Assembly (NCBI GenBank): GCA_946623295.1
Contig: CAMOQY010000072.1
Location: 1 to 7,130, forward strand
Direction of reading: 5' to 3'
DNA length: 7,130 nucleotides
DNA from: an uncultured Lachnospiraceae bacterium
GTDB lineage: Bacteria > Bacillota > Clostridia > Lachnospirales > Lachnospiraceae
The position numbers were made by a program, and so were the translations under genes. Shown here piece by piece: positions 1 through 6,467 of this stretch (the stretch's first letter is position 1; each line of letters opens with the position of its first letter). Under the pieces are notes generated by a model. The model saw only the letters and a program-made list of their open reading frames with translations, was not told the DNA's origin and searched no databases.

Positions 1-513
1 GATGCAGGCGCCGCATTTTGTACATTTGCCTAAATTTACCGTCCAGGTCTTTGCTGCGCGGTCCACGGTGATGGCTCCCGAAGGACATTTCTTTGCGCAG
101 AGCGTGCAGTACACGCACAGGTCCTTATTGCACGAGATATTGCCCTTTGGATTGACCTTGTGGCAGACTCCGCGGACGATCAGATCCTCGGGATCGGTGG
201 CTACCATATGGTAGTCCGCCGTCAGAGTGATCGCGCCTTCATCACAGAAATCCTGGCACATTCCGCAGAAAGTACAGGAGGTATGATCGAACTCATACGT
301 GATATCCTGACCGTCCTCAGTGTCCTTATAGATACGGTTGATAGCGCCGGGCGAACAGACCTTGACACACATTCCGCAGTTTACGCACTTGTCGCCGTCA
401 TAGGCGATGCGTCCGCGGTAGCGCGGCTTTGCCTCCACCGGTACGTAAGGATACTTTACCGTGCTGGGCTTTGAAAAAAGATTGGTAAGAGCTACTTTAA
501 GGAAAGGGATCAT
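1..513 (-). CDS. Polyferredoxin subunit of the hydrogenase complex (EchF/MbhN/NuoI-like N-terminus), partial, 3' end beyond window
   Basis: The frame opens at ATG 513-511 and stays open for 171 codons to the left edge with no stop. The ATG overlaps the mbhJ stop as ATGA, and a GGGAGG site lies 10 bases upstream. The first ~115 residues look like the iron-sulfur subunit of group 4 hydrogenases and complex I: a KYP stretch near residue 20, then RGRIAYD before the first cluster. Cysteine motifs are C43-C46-C49-C53, C80-C83-C86-C90, C133-C136-C139-C143 and C164-C167-C170 (fourth cysteine expected at 174, off the edge), so at least four [4Fe-4S] sites. Extra cysteines sit at 117 and 128. EchF and MbhN normally carry two clusters, so the second half is an added ferredoxin domain. 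The likely role is taking electrons from soluble ferredoxin to the small subunit on the cytoplasmic face. An independent polyferredoxin is possible, but position and N-terminus favour a complex subunit. Confidence 0.88.
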   Translation of the reverse strand, partial: MIPFLKVALTNLFSKPSTVKYPYVPVEAKPRYRGRIAYDGDKCVNCGMCVKVCSPGAINRIYKDTEDGQDITYEFDHTSCTFCGMCQDFCDEGAITLTADYHMVATDPEDLIVRGVCHKVNPKGNISCNKDLCVYCTLCAKKCPSGAITVDRAAKTWTVNLGKCTKCGACI

Positions 514-956
514 TTGTTCATCGCCTCCCTCTTCTCTTTCAGGATCTGCGCGGCCTTGTAAAGGCCCTCGATAATGGCTTCGGGCTTGGGCGTACAGCCG
601 GCAATGGACACATCCACCTTGCAGTATTTGTCCAGAGGCGCCTCTACGGAATAGCTTCCCTTAAAGACGTTGCCCGACTTGGGGCAGGATCCGATCGAGA
701 CCACTACCTTTGGCTCGGGGACCTGCTCGAGGGTACGGATCAGACGGTCCTTTGACTGACTGGTGATGGGTCCCGATACCACGACGATATCGGCATGTCT
801 GGGCGTGCCCGCCAGCTTGAAGCCGAAGCGCTCGGCATCGTATCTGGGGGTCAGCACCGCGACGAGCTCGATATCGCACCCGTTGCACGAGCCTGTATTG
901 ATATGATAGATCCAGGGCGATTTCGCGGTGGAAGCTGCTATGATTTTCTTGAACAT
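510..956 (-). CDS. mbhJ: Hydrogenase small subunit, NuoB/EchC/MbhJ family
   Basis: This 148-residue protein has the four cysteines that bind the proximal [4Fe-4S] cluster: C24 and C27 in GSCNGCDIE, C91 in IGSCP and C121 in AGCTPKPEAI. The CxxC spacing is that of group 4 [NiFe]-hydrogenases; respiratory complex I has adjacent cysteines here. In the family this subunit hands electrons to the [NiFe] large subunit at the membrane face. There is no signal peptide and the length is normal. The ATG at 956 follows AGGAGG with 6 bases between, and this site overlaps the stop of mbhM. It sits between the NuoH-like gene and the polyferredoxin gene, in the usual M-J order of Mbx/Mbs and Ech B-C. The sequence alone does not exclude an Mbx/Mbs-type sulfur-linked relative; that depends on the large subunit outside the window. 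Confidence 0.93.
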   Translation of the reverse strand: MFKKIIAASTAKSPWIYHINTGSCNGCDIELVAVLTPRYDAERFGFKLAGTPRHADIVVVSGPITSQSKDRLIRTLEQVPEPKVVVSIGSCPKSGNVFKGSYSVEAPLDKYCKVDVSIAGCTPKPEAIIEGLYKAAQILKEKREAMNK

Positions 957-968
957 GGCTGCCCTCCT

Positions 969-1970
969 TTAGAAACCGATCCATACAAGGATCAGGCTGA
1001 TAAGCGCAAGTCCCGTGACAGCTGTCCAGTAGAATTTGAACAGATGCTCGATCTTGAGTCTCGCGGTGGCCGCATGGATCGTGGTCATACTCACTACGGT
1101 GATCACTGCGCTGATCGCCACATGAATGAGGGCACGCAGGATGTGATCGACTATGGCTATACCCCAGAGAGTGATACCGGTATGGATACCGCTCGTAATG
1201 CCGCCGAGGAACAGCGCGGTAAAGAGCGAGGTCATGACCAGCATCTTCACGGCCGTATTCAGCTTGAACAGACCGAGCGGAGCGCCCGAATACTCGATCA
1301 GCGGCCCTTCGCATATCTCCGTTTCAGCCTCTGCCACGTCAAAGGGCTGAGTGCCGACCTCCGCAGGGATGATCAGGAGCATCGCCAGAGCAGCAGGGAT
1401 CATAGCGAGCTGAGCGATCATGGGACCGTTGGCGATCTGCCAGTTCGTAATGGCCTTAAACCCGAAAAACAGCTGATCTCCGCCCACCTTTTTGGCTACA
1501 GCGAGAAAAACTATGATAAGGGGGAGCTCGTAGCTCATCATGGTGACCATCTCACGGGAGATGCCGATCCCGGCAAACGGCGAACCGGATGCGGAACCGC
1601 CCACGATCAGCGCTACAGCGGGTATCGTCAGCAGATAAAGGATAACGATCAGATCCGCGTCGCCGGTAAAAGCGCACCAGCCTCCTATGGGTATAAAAAG
1701 CATCATAACCGCAAGGCTGACAAAGCCCACGACGGGAGCAGCCATATATACGCGGCGGTTCGCTGCGTGAGGGACTATCGTCTCCTTGCCCATGAGCTTG
1801 AAGAAATCATAAGTGGGCTGCATTACCGGCGGGCCGATGCGCTTTTGCATGCGGGCGAGGACCTTGCGGTCAATACCGGCGAGAAGTAGTCCCGCTGCCA
1901 TGGCAAAGAAGGCTCCGGGGAAGATAAGAGTCTTGACTATTATTTTTATCGTAGCTAATACGTTTATCAT
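969..1970 (-). CDS. mbhM: Membrane-anchor subunit, NuoH/EchB/MbhM family
   Basis: The 333-residue protein is strongly hydrophobic, with about eight membrane segments. Family motifs are clear: RKVLARMQKRIGPP at 35-48, QPTYDFFKLMGKE at 51-63, GSPFAGIGISRE at 129-140 and the acidic loop from E204 (AEVGTQPFDVAEAETE, 203-218) to EGPLIEYSG at 221-229. This family anchors the peripheral hydrogenase arm to the membrane arm and relays redox energy to ion movement through its chain of buried glutamates (E140, E148, E214, E216, E218, E221 are candidates). ATG 1970 is preceded by GGAGG with 8 bases between. It begins 13 bases after mbhH and ends 12 bases before mbhJ. The adjacent CxxC small subunit and hypB make a complex I NuoH unlikely. 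Confidence 0.94.
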   Translation of the reverse strand: MINVLATIKIIVKTLIFPGAFFAMAAGLLLAGIDRKVLARMQKRIGPPVMQPTYDFFKLMGKETIVPHAANRRVYMAAPVVGFVSLAVMMLFIPIGGWCAFTGDADLIVILYLLTIPAVALIVGGSASGSPFAGIGISREMVTMMSYELPLIIVFLAVAKKVGGDQLFFGFKAITNWQIANGPMIAQLAMIPAALAMLLIIPAEVGTQPFDVAEAETEICEGPLIEYSGAPLGLFKLNTAVKMLVMTSLFTALFLGGITSGIHTGITLWGIAIVDHILRALIHVAISAVITVVSMTTIHAATARLKIEHLFKFYWTAVTGLALISLILVWIGF

Positions 1971-1983
1971 TTCACTCTCCTCC

Positions 1984-3903
1984 TCACAGCAGCACCACGA
2001 ACATAAAGACTATGAAGATCGCGGCGGCCGCGACGGCCATGAGCGCGTAATCGTTCACGTTACCGGAATGAATGCCCTGCATCACGCGGAAGTATCCGGA
2101 GAAATTCTTCTTAAAGCCCCAGAAAAGATCCGAGCCGCCCACGTGTGAGTGCATACTCTTCTCTCCCGAGAAGAAGGTGGCGTACTTGCCGTCCACGTCC
2201 TGTGCGCTCTCGCTCTGGAGCACGGCGCCGCGGGTCTTTTCACCGAATACGACCACCCAGCATACGGCGATGAGGATGATGGCAAAAAGTATCAGCCACG
2301 CAGTAGGATTCCAGTAGCTGAAGGAGACCTTTGCGACCTCGATATCCGCGATACCGGCTGAAGCCGCCGTTCCGCTGCCGAGCATAGCATCGATATATCC
2401 CGTCACGTTCAGTGCGGCATTTGACGCGGGCGCCAGAATGAATCTGTAGAGATCGCCGTAGAGTACACCGCTCGCCACGCAGAGCAGCGCCATTATCCAC
2501 ATCGGCAGGCGCATCGAGAAAGGCACTTCCCTGGTCTGCTGCAGCTGAGCGGGGCACTGTCCGAAAAAGACAGCCTGAGTGACCTTGATAAAGGATGCAA
2601 GCGTCATTACCGAGACAACCACCGCGGTCACGGTTGCGAACGCATAGAAGAAATTGCCCGTAGTCACGGCCTTTTCATAGGTCGCCTGGTAGATCATCCA
2701 TTTCGACGCAAAGCCGTTAAAAGGTGGCAGACCCGAGATGGAGAAGGCTCCAATCAGGAAGCAAATGCAGGTTTTCGGCATTTTCTTTGAGAGTCCGCCG
2801 AGCCGGTCAAGATCCGTCGTCCCGGCTGCGTAAAGCACAGCGCCGGCGCAAAGGAACAGCAGGCCCTTGAAAAGAGTATGGTTGAGCGCGTGGAAAAGGC
2901 CTCCGGTCACGCCCAGTGCCGTGCACAGGCCTATGGCTGTGATGACGTAGCCAATCTGCGAGATGCTGTGGAAAGCCAGCAGACGCTTTAAGTCATGCTG
3001 AGCCAGCGCCATGGTAACGCCGATAAACATCGTGATGACGCCGAGCAGCACCAGCAGGATCTGGATCGCTTCGATATCCATCGCTCTGAAGATGATATAG
3101 ACCAGACGGATCATTCCGTAGACGCCGGCCTTGTTTACCATGCCGGAAAAGACCATAGACACTGAGGTCGGCGCGGACATATAGGCGTCGGCCGCGGGCG
3201 CATGGAAAGGCACGATAAATGATTTTACGCCAAAGCCCGTAAACATCAGCGCCAGCGCGAGCACAGTCACCGGCGTCAGATTTCCGCTGAGCATGGACGA
3301 AAGCTGAGCCATATTCAGCGTGTGGCACTGCATATAGAGCAGCGTGATTCCGGTAAGCGTAAAGCCCGAGCCGACAGAACCCACGATCAGATATTTGAAA
3401 GCAGCTTCGAGATTACTGCCTTTTTTGTTGCGGAAGGCGGTAAGCGCGACTGCCGCAAAGGTCATGATCTCCACCATGACAAAGAGGTTGAAGACGTCGC
3501 CCGTGCATACGAGGCCGAGCACCGCGCCCGAAAGCATCAGGAACAGTGTATAATAGTGGCCGAGATGGCGGTCCCTTTCCATATATCTGAAGGAATATAC
3601 CGCTGAAAGCCAGATCGTCAGCACTACCAGGATAGCAAAGAACATACTGAGCTGGTCGATCTCATAGCCGATACCTATCGCATAGCCGTCCACAGGCTCC
3701 CAATTGCCCATCCAGTAGCTGATGATCTCTCCGTCCAGCATGACGGGCTTTACGAGATAAAGCATCAGCGCGGCGGCGCAGGTCGTAAAGACAAATACTA
3801 TGATATTGCGTACGATCTTGCTCTTTGATCCGAAGATCTCCACAAGGAAGGCTCCGAGGAAAAGACCCATGACCGCTATAGCGGGAAAATGAGAGTAATT
3901 CAT
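1984..3903 (-). CDS. mbhH: Antiporter-like ion-translocating subunit, MrpD/MbhH family (NuoL/M/N-like), with long C-terminal extension
   Basis: A 639-residue polytopic membrane protein of the proton-conducting transporter family (PF00361). Key positions seen: E145 in FVMVEIM (TM5 glutamate), K227 in GFGVKSF (TM7 lysine), H234 in VPFHAP, K258 in SGMVNKAG, the H338/H342/K346 stretch HALNHTLFKG, and K401 in PPFNGFASKW (TM12 lysine position). These form the hydrophilic ion path in the family. MrpD/MbhH proteins are usually about 500 residues; here a tail of over 100 residues adds a membrane segment near 533-553, a cytoplasmic-looking stretch 555-590, an amphipathic SDLFWGFKKNFSGYF region and a final membrane segment at 619-639. 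This may replace a separate MbhI, which is absent from the cluster. The ATG overlaps the mbhG stop as ATGA. Confidence 0.94.
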   Translation of the reverse strand: MNYSHFPAIAVMGLFLGAFLVEIFGSKSKIVRNIIVFVFTTCAAALMLYLVKPVMLDGEIISYWMGNWEPVDGYAIGIGYEIDQLSMFFAILVVLTIWLSAVYSFRYMERDRHLGHYYTLFLMLSGAVLGLVCTGDVFNLFVMVEIMTFAAVALTAFRNKKGSNLEAAFKYLIVGSVGSGFTLTGITLLYMQCHTLNMAQLSSMLSGNLTPVTVLALALMFTGFGVKSFIVPFHAPAADAYMSAPTSVSMVFSGMVNKAGVYGMIRLVYIIFRAMDIEAIQILLVLLGVITMFIGVTMALAQHDLKRLLAFHSISQIGYVITAIGLCTALGVTGGLFHALNHTLFKGLLFLCAGAVLYAAGTTDLDRLGGLSKKMPKTCICFLIGAFSISGLPPFNGFASKWMIYQATYEKAVTTGNFFYAFATVTAVVVSVMTLASFIKVTQAVFFGQCPAQLQQTREVPFSMRLPMWIMALLCVASGVLYGDLYRFILAPASNAALNVTGYIDAMLGSGTAASAGIADIEVAKVSFSYWNPTAWLILFAIILIAVCWVVVFGEKTRGAVLQSESAQDVDGKYATFFSGEKSMHSHVGGSDLFWGFKKNFSGYFRVMQGIHSGNVNDYALMAVAAAAIFIVFMFVVLL

Positions 3904-4256
3904 CCTTTAAGCCTCCTTATCTCGTTGGCGTCGGTGGTCTTGTAGCGCCGGTTCAGCATGATGACGAGCGCCAGCGCCATCGCGTCCACGCAGGCCCCGA
4001 TAACGATCGAGGTCAGTGTCAGCGCCTGGGGCACGGGGTCCACAAAGGCCGCAGCGGACGCATTCAGATTGAAAAGATCCGACGAATAGATGGGAGCCGT
4101 CCCGCCGTTGTTGTATCCGATGCTTACGATCAGCAGATTGATGCCATAGTCGGTGATACCGAGGCCGAGCACTATCTTTATCAGATTGCGCTTGGTGCAG
4201 ACGGTGTACAGTCCGAGGACAATAAGGATCACGGAAGTAATATAATTGAGTATCAT
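3900..4256 (-). CDS. mbhG: MrpC/NuoK-like membrane subunit (MbhG)
   Basis: A 118-residue protein with three membrane segments (about 4-19, 27-47 and 79-101). The KRNLIKIVLGLGITDYGINLL region (22-42) and DPVPQALTLTSIVIG (73-87) are hallmarks of MrpC/MnhC and MbhG, which relate to NuoK. The family sits between the antiporter-like subunit and the small Mrp subunits and contributes to the ion path. The length is typical. The ATG overlaps the mbhF stop as ATGA, and its AGGAGG site lies inside the last codons of mbhF with 7 bases between. Its own stop overlaps the mbhH start as ATGA, so translation of F, G and H is probably coupled. Confidence 0.94.
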   Translation of the reverse strand: MILNYITSVILIVLGLYTVCTKRNLIKIVLGLGITDYGINLLIVSIGYNNGGTAPIYSSDLFNLNASAAAFVDPVPQALTLTSIVIGACVDAMALALVIMLNRRYKTTDANEIRRLKG

Positions 4257-4732
4257 TCTTCTTCCTCCTCTTCTTCATCGTCCGCGCCGGGAGCCAGAAG
4301 CCCAAGCATAAGCAGCAGGAGGAAGCTGACGCCCGTAAGGACCTTCCAGCCTACGGTCCATCCCATAAAGGTAATGGTGCCGGCGCTGACCAGGTCTCCG
4401 AACTCTCCCACATTCCAGAATACGTTTCTTGCAAAATTCGCGCCGAGGACGATGCCTGCTATCCCGAGCAGCACGTAAAGCGTAGCTCCGCAGGACTCGT
4501 TGACCCTCAGGACTTCACTGTTGATGGCTTTTTTCGTGGTGTTCCAGCCGTATCCGAGATACAGCAGCAGCGCGCCCGAGGCAGCCATAACGCCGCCCTG
4601 GAAGCCTCCTCCGGGGCTGACGGTACCGAACAGGATGATATAGATGCCGAAAAGGAGCGAGAACGGCAGGAATTTATCGGCAGCGCACTTTACGATGATA
4701 TGCCGCTCCGTGATGCCTTCTTTAAACTTCAT
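4253..4732 (-). CDS. mbhF: MrpB/MnhB-domain membrane subunit (MbhF)
   Basis: The MnhB domain (PF04039) is shown by LFGTVSPGGGFQGGV near residues 34-48, the conserved glycine-rich loop after the first membrane segment. About four membrane segments follow. The C-terminus ends in a short acidic run, ADD plus seven glutamates. I chose ATG 4732 (159 residues) because AAGGAGG at 4742-4748 lies 9 bases upstream; the in-frame ATG at 4741 directly abuts that site with no spacing. The chosen start overlaps the end of mbhE by 11 bases. In Mrp antiporters and Mbh this subunit is part of the Na+/H+ module beside the MrpC-like protein, which is the next gene here. Confidence 0.92.
   Translation of the reverse strand: MKFKEGITERHIIVKCAADKFLPFSLLFGIYIILFGTVSPGGGFQGGVMAASGALLLYLGYGWNTTKKAINSEVLRVNESCGATLYVLLGIAGIVLGANFARNVFWNVGEFGDLVSAGTITFMGWTVGWKVLTGVSFLLLLMLGLLAPGADDEEEEEEE
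4264..4269 (-). promoter_or_regulatory. Ribosome binding site of mbhG inside the glutamate codons of mbhF
   Basis: AGGAGG on the minus strand, formed by GAG GAG GAA codons of the mbhF acidic tail, with 7 bases before the mbhG ATG. The same bases encode glutamates and serve as the ribosome binding site. Confidence 0.8.
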
Positions 4733-5093
4733 GAGCCTCATCCTCCTTCTTTTCTTTTTTGTTTCTCGCGAGGATCACGAAGGATCCGGCTATGGCCGTG
4801 AGCAGGATAAATGACTCTCCGAGCGTATCATAACCACGGAAATCAAATACGATCGCGGCTACATTGTTCACGGCGTTTGCCTCCGAGACGTTCTTTTCCA
4901 CGATGATGTCCGCGACTCCGTCCGGCTCGACCCTATCGTAGGAGAAGGTGCCGTCGGCGTTCTGAGTGACTTCCACGTTCGTGGCACGGAAATTCTCATA
5001 TCCGTAGCTGACGGCGCGGATGCCGACTATAAGTATGATCGCGGCGGCGAAAAGGGCGATGATCTTTTTAGTCTTCATTGTTTTTATCTTCAT
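4722..5093 (-). CDS. mbhE: MbhE-like subunit (resembles part of the MrpA C-terminal region)
   Basis: A 123-residue protein with an N-terminal membrane segment (about 10-28), a 60-residue segment predicted outside the cytoplasm, a second membrane segment (about 93-109) and a charged tail KKEKKEDEAHE. The diagnostic stretch is NNVAAIVFDFRGYDTLGE (76-93), which matches the FDYRGYDTLGE-type motif of MbhE and the MrpA C-terminal region. It follows the DUF4040 gene, as mbhE follows mbhD in Mbh operons. The start is uncertain: ATG 5093 has AAGGGAG almost touching it, whereas ATG 5078 (MKTKKII) has it about 15 bases away. The first gives a 26-base overlap with mbhD and the second an 11-base overlap. 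Confidence 0.87.
   Translation of the reverse strand: MKIKTMKTKKIIALFAAAIILIVGIRAVSYGYENFRATNVEVTQNADGTFSYDRVEPDGVADIIVEKNVSEANAVNNVAAIVFDFRGYDTLGESFILLTAIAGSFVILARNKKEKKEDEAHEV
4742..4748 (-). promoter_or_regulatory. Ribosome binding site deciding the mbhF start
   Basis: AAGGAGG on the minus strand, within the 3' end of mbhE. It leaves 9 bases to ATG 4732 and none to ATG 4741, which favours the shorter mbhF product. Confidence 0.75.
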
Positions 5094-5337
5094 CTCCCTT
5101 CTTTGTAGTCTTGCGTACTGCTATGACAAAAATAGCGGTCGAAAGCACTGCGCCGACTGCAGCCTCAGCGATGGCCACATCAGGCGCGTGCAGGATGATA
5201 AACGCAAGCGAGACAAAACCTCCCGTCACGCCGAGAGCGATGACGGAATTCATCACGTTTTTAGCCATGACCGCATAGACCGCGGTCACGATGATGGCTA
5301 TCATTACGAGGGCATTAAGAATAGTTTCAATCTGCAT
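5068..5337 (-). CDS. mbhD: DUF4040 (PF13244) subunit, MbhD-like
   Basis: An 89-residue protein with three membrane segments. HAPDVAIAEAAVGA (50-63) is the family signature shared by MbhD and the region of MrpA that follows its antiporter core; D53 and E58 are the conserved acids. The tail after 75 is short and charged (RKTTKKGDEDKNNED). In Mrp antiporters this segment lies within MrpA; here, as in Mbh and Mbx, it is a separate gene. The ATG at 5337 follows GGGGAGG with about 8-9 bases between and overlaps the end of mbhC by 11 bases. Confidence 0.93.
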   Translation of the reverse strand: MQIETILNALVMIAIIVTAVYAVMAKNVMNSVIALGVTGGFVSLAFIILHAPDVAIAEAAVGAVLSTAIFVIAVRKTTKKGDEDKNNED

Positions 5338-5671
5338 CTGTCAGATCCTCCCCGTACTGATCGCATGCAAAGCCCTGCTCCGGACGGTAGCCGTGGCGGT
5401 AGGCGCCCTTGGCCAGCGCGTGGCCGGAGATGGGATTGGTCACAATATAAAACACACCGAGAATACCGATCTTGACAGCCATGGAATAATCTCCGTACTG
5501 CCAGATCGCGTACATGATACCGCCGATTATGACGCCGAGCACGCCCATGGTGCCGATATTCGTGCTGGACTGCATACGGCTGAAGGTGTCAGGCATGCGG
5601 AGCATTCCGACCGTACCCGCGAGGGCAAAGAAAATGCTGATGCCGATAAGTATATCTATCGCTATTCTCAT
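5327..5671 (-). CDS. mbhC: MrpG/MnhG-like subunit (MbhC)
   Basis: A 114-residue protein with three membrane segments. GMLRMPDTFSRMQSST (22-37) matches the lRlPD-x-(y/f)-xRmq signature of MrpG/MnhG (PF03334), and TNPISGHALAKGAYRHG (78-94) matches the family's third-segment exit. In this family the protein belongs to the small-subunit part of the Na+/H+ module. ATG 5671 overlaps the mbhB stop as ATGA and is preceded by GGAGGG. The last ~20 residues (PEQGFACDQYGEDLTDAD) are acidic and polar and vary in the family. Confidence 0.94.
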   Translation of the reverse strand: MRIAIDILIGISIFFALAGTVGMLRMPDTFSRMQSSTNIGTMGVLGVIIGGIMYAIWQYGDYSMAVKIGILGVFYIVTNPISGHALAKGAYRHGYRPEQGFACDQYGEDLTDAD

Positions 5672-5922
5672 AATCTTCCCTCCAGATATCTGGCTACGAT
5701 GACCGAGCCGATAAAACCGAGGACGGCCGTCACGAGAGCTATATCCAGATATATCCCTCTCCCGGTGAAAAGCGCGAAGAGGATCAGTGCCATATCGGCG
5801 AGGATATCAATAGCGTCCGCGGTTATCGCACGGTCGGCGATCGTGGGACCCTTTATGAGTCTGATGACAAGGCACAGAGCCATTACCACAAAACAGATGG
5901 CTCCGAAAAGCAGCTCGTTCAT
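5668..5922 (-). CDS. mbhB: MrpF/MnhF-like subunit (MbhB)
   Basis: An 84-residue protein with three membrane segments (about 5-23, 36-53 and 59-77). GPTIADRAITADAID (25-39) is the MrpF/MnhF signature (PF04066); D30 and D36 are the conserved acids in the stretch thought to take part in Na+ or H+ movement. I chose ATG 5922 because AAGGAGG at 5931-5937 lies 8 bases upstream and the start overlaps the mbhA stop as ATGA. An in-frame ATG at 5928 would have only 2 bases of spacing, and longer upstream forms add a stretch unlike the family. Confidence 0.94.
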   Translation of the reverse strand: MNELLFGAICFVVMALCLVIRLIKGPTIADRAITADAIDILADMALILFALFTGRGIYLDIALVTAVLGFIGSVIVARYLEGRL

Positions 5923-6467
5923 TTCCATATCCTCCTTATCCATTTCTCGAGAGTTCCCTTTATGGAATCGCCGGCCTGTTCCGGCTCCGTGCAGTCGACG
6001 TGGAGCCAGTGGATGTAGAGCCACGTCTTTTCATCCTGATCGGCGATGTCCATGGTGATGGTGCCGGGCGTCAGGGTGATGGAATTGGCCAGCATGGAGA
6101 GACCATATTCGCTCTTAAGCTCGGTGGGGACCTTCACTATGCCGGGATTTATCTTGAGCTTACCGGGCCGGAGCGCTCTCCAGGCTACGTCCCAGTTGGC
6201 TTTAAGCAGCTCCCATCCGAATATAAAGATGCAGTAGAAAAGAAGCGCCAGCAGCTTTACCGGGTTAAACAGGTAAAAAGCGCTCCTGTGGATAAAAAAT
6301 CTCGCCGAAAAAAGCGCCACGAGCACACTTACAAGCCCGCCTGCGATAAGCACTTCCGGCGCCGCGTTCCCGTTAAAGATCGCCACTATCTGGCCGGTAA
6401 GAAGCAGCCAGAATATGTAGCAGACTATCGCGGTCGAGAGAAAAGCCGGAAAAGTCGTCTTTTTCAA
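5919..6467 (-). CDS. mbhA: MrpE/MnhE-like subunit (MbhA)
   Basis: A 182-residue protein with two to three N-terminal membrane segments (about 8-31, 37-54 and 68-90), then a cytoplasmic C-terminal domain. NSITLTPGT at 128-136 is the MnhE signature (PF01899), and the C-terminus holds the usual LHVDC segment. It is the first structural gene of the complex, as mbhA is in Mbh operons. The start is probably TTG at 6467: no ATG or GTG lies in frame just upstream, and purine-rich sites precede it (GGTAGG at 6475-6480 with 7 bases between; GAGGAAGG further up). The weak start codon contrasts with the ATG starts of every other complete gene here. Confidence 0.92.
   Translation of the reverse strand: MKKTTFPAFLSTAIVCYIFWLLLTGQIVAIFNGNAAPEVLIAGGLVSVLVALFSARFFIHRSAFYLFNPVKLLALLFYCIFIFGWELLKANWDVAWRALRPGKLKINPGIVKVPTELKSEYGLSMLANSITLTPGTITMDIADQDEKTWLYIHWLHVDCTEPEQAGDSIKGTLEKWIRRIWK
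5931..5937 (-). promoter_or_regulatory. Ribosome binding site deciding the mbhB start
   Basis: AAGGAGG on the minus strand, inside the last codons of mbhA. It leaves 8 bases to ATG 5922 and 2 bases to ATG 5928, so 5922 is the favoured start. Confidence 0.8.

Noticed and set aside
661..1314. A 217-codon minus-strand frame overlapping mbhJ and mbhM
   Set aside because: It is an out-of-frame shadow: its translation is Arg/His/Tyr-rich with no recognisable motif, whereas both overlapping genes have conserved cofactor or family motifs.
795..1889. A 364-codon open frame on the plus strand
   Set aside because: It lies opposite mbhM and mbhJ, is rich in His, Asp and Arg as expected for the antisense of membrane-protein codons, shows no domain, and the minus-strand proteins carry clear family motifs.
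510..1970. Respiratory complex I (nuoB/nuoH)
   Set aside because: The small subunit has CxxC rather than adjacent cysteines, no other nuo genes are present, and Mrp-type genes and hypB flank it.
5923..6024. A longer mbhB start at 6024 or 5928
   Set aside because: The extra residues are mbhA bases read in another frame, and AAGGAGG is correctly spaced only for ATG 5922.
3900..6467. A stand-alone Mrp Na+/H+ antiporter operon
   Set aside because: The order E-F-G first, the split D and E pieces in place of a full MrpA, and the directly following NuoH-like, NuoB-like and ferredoxin genes match a hydrogenase-linked module.
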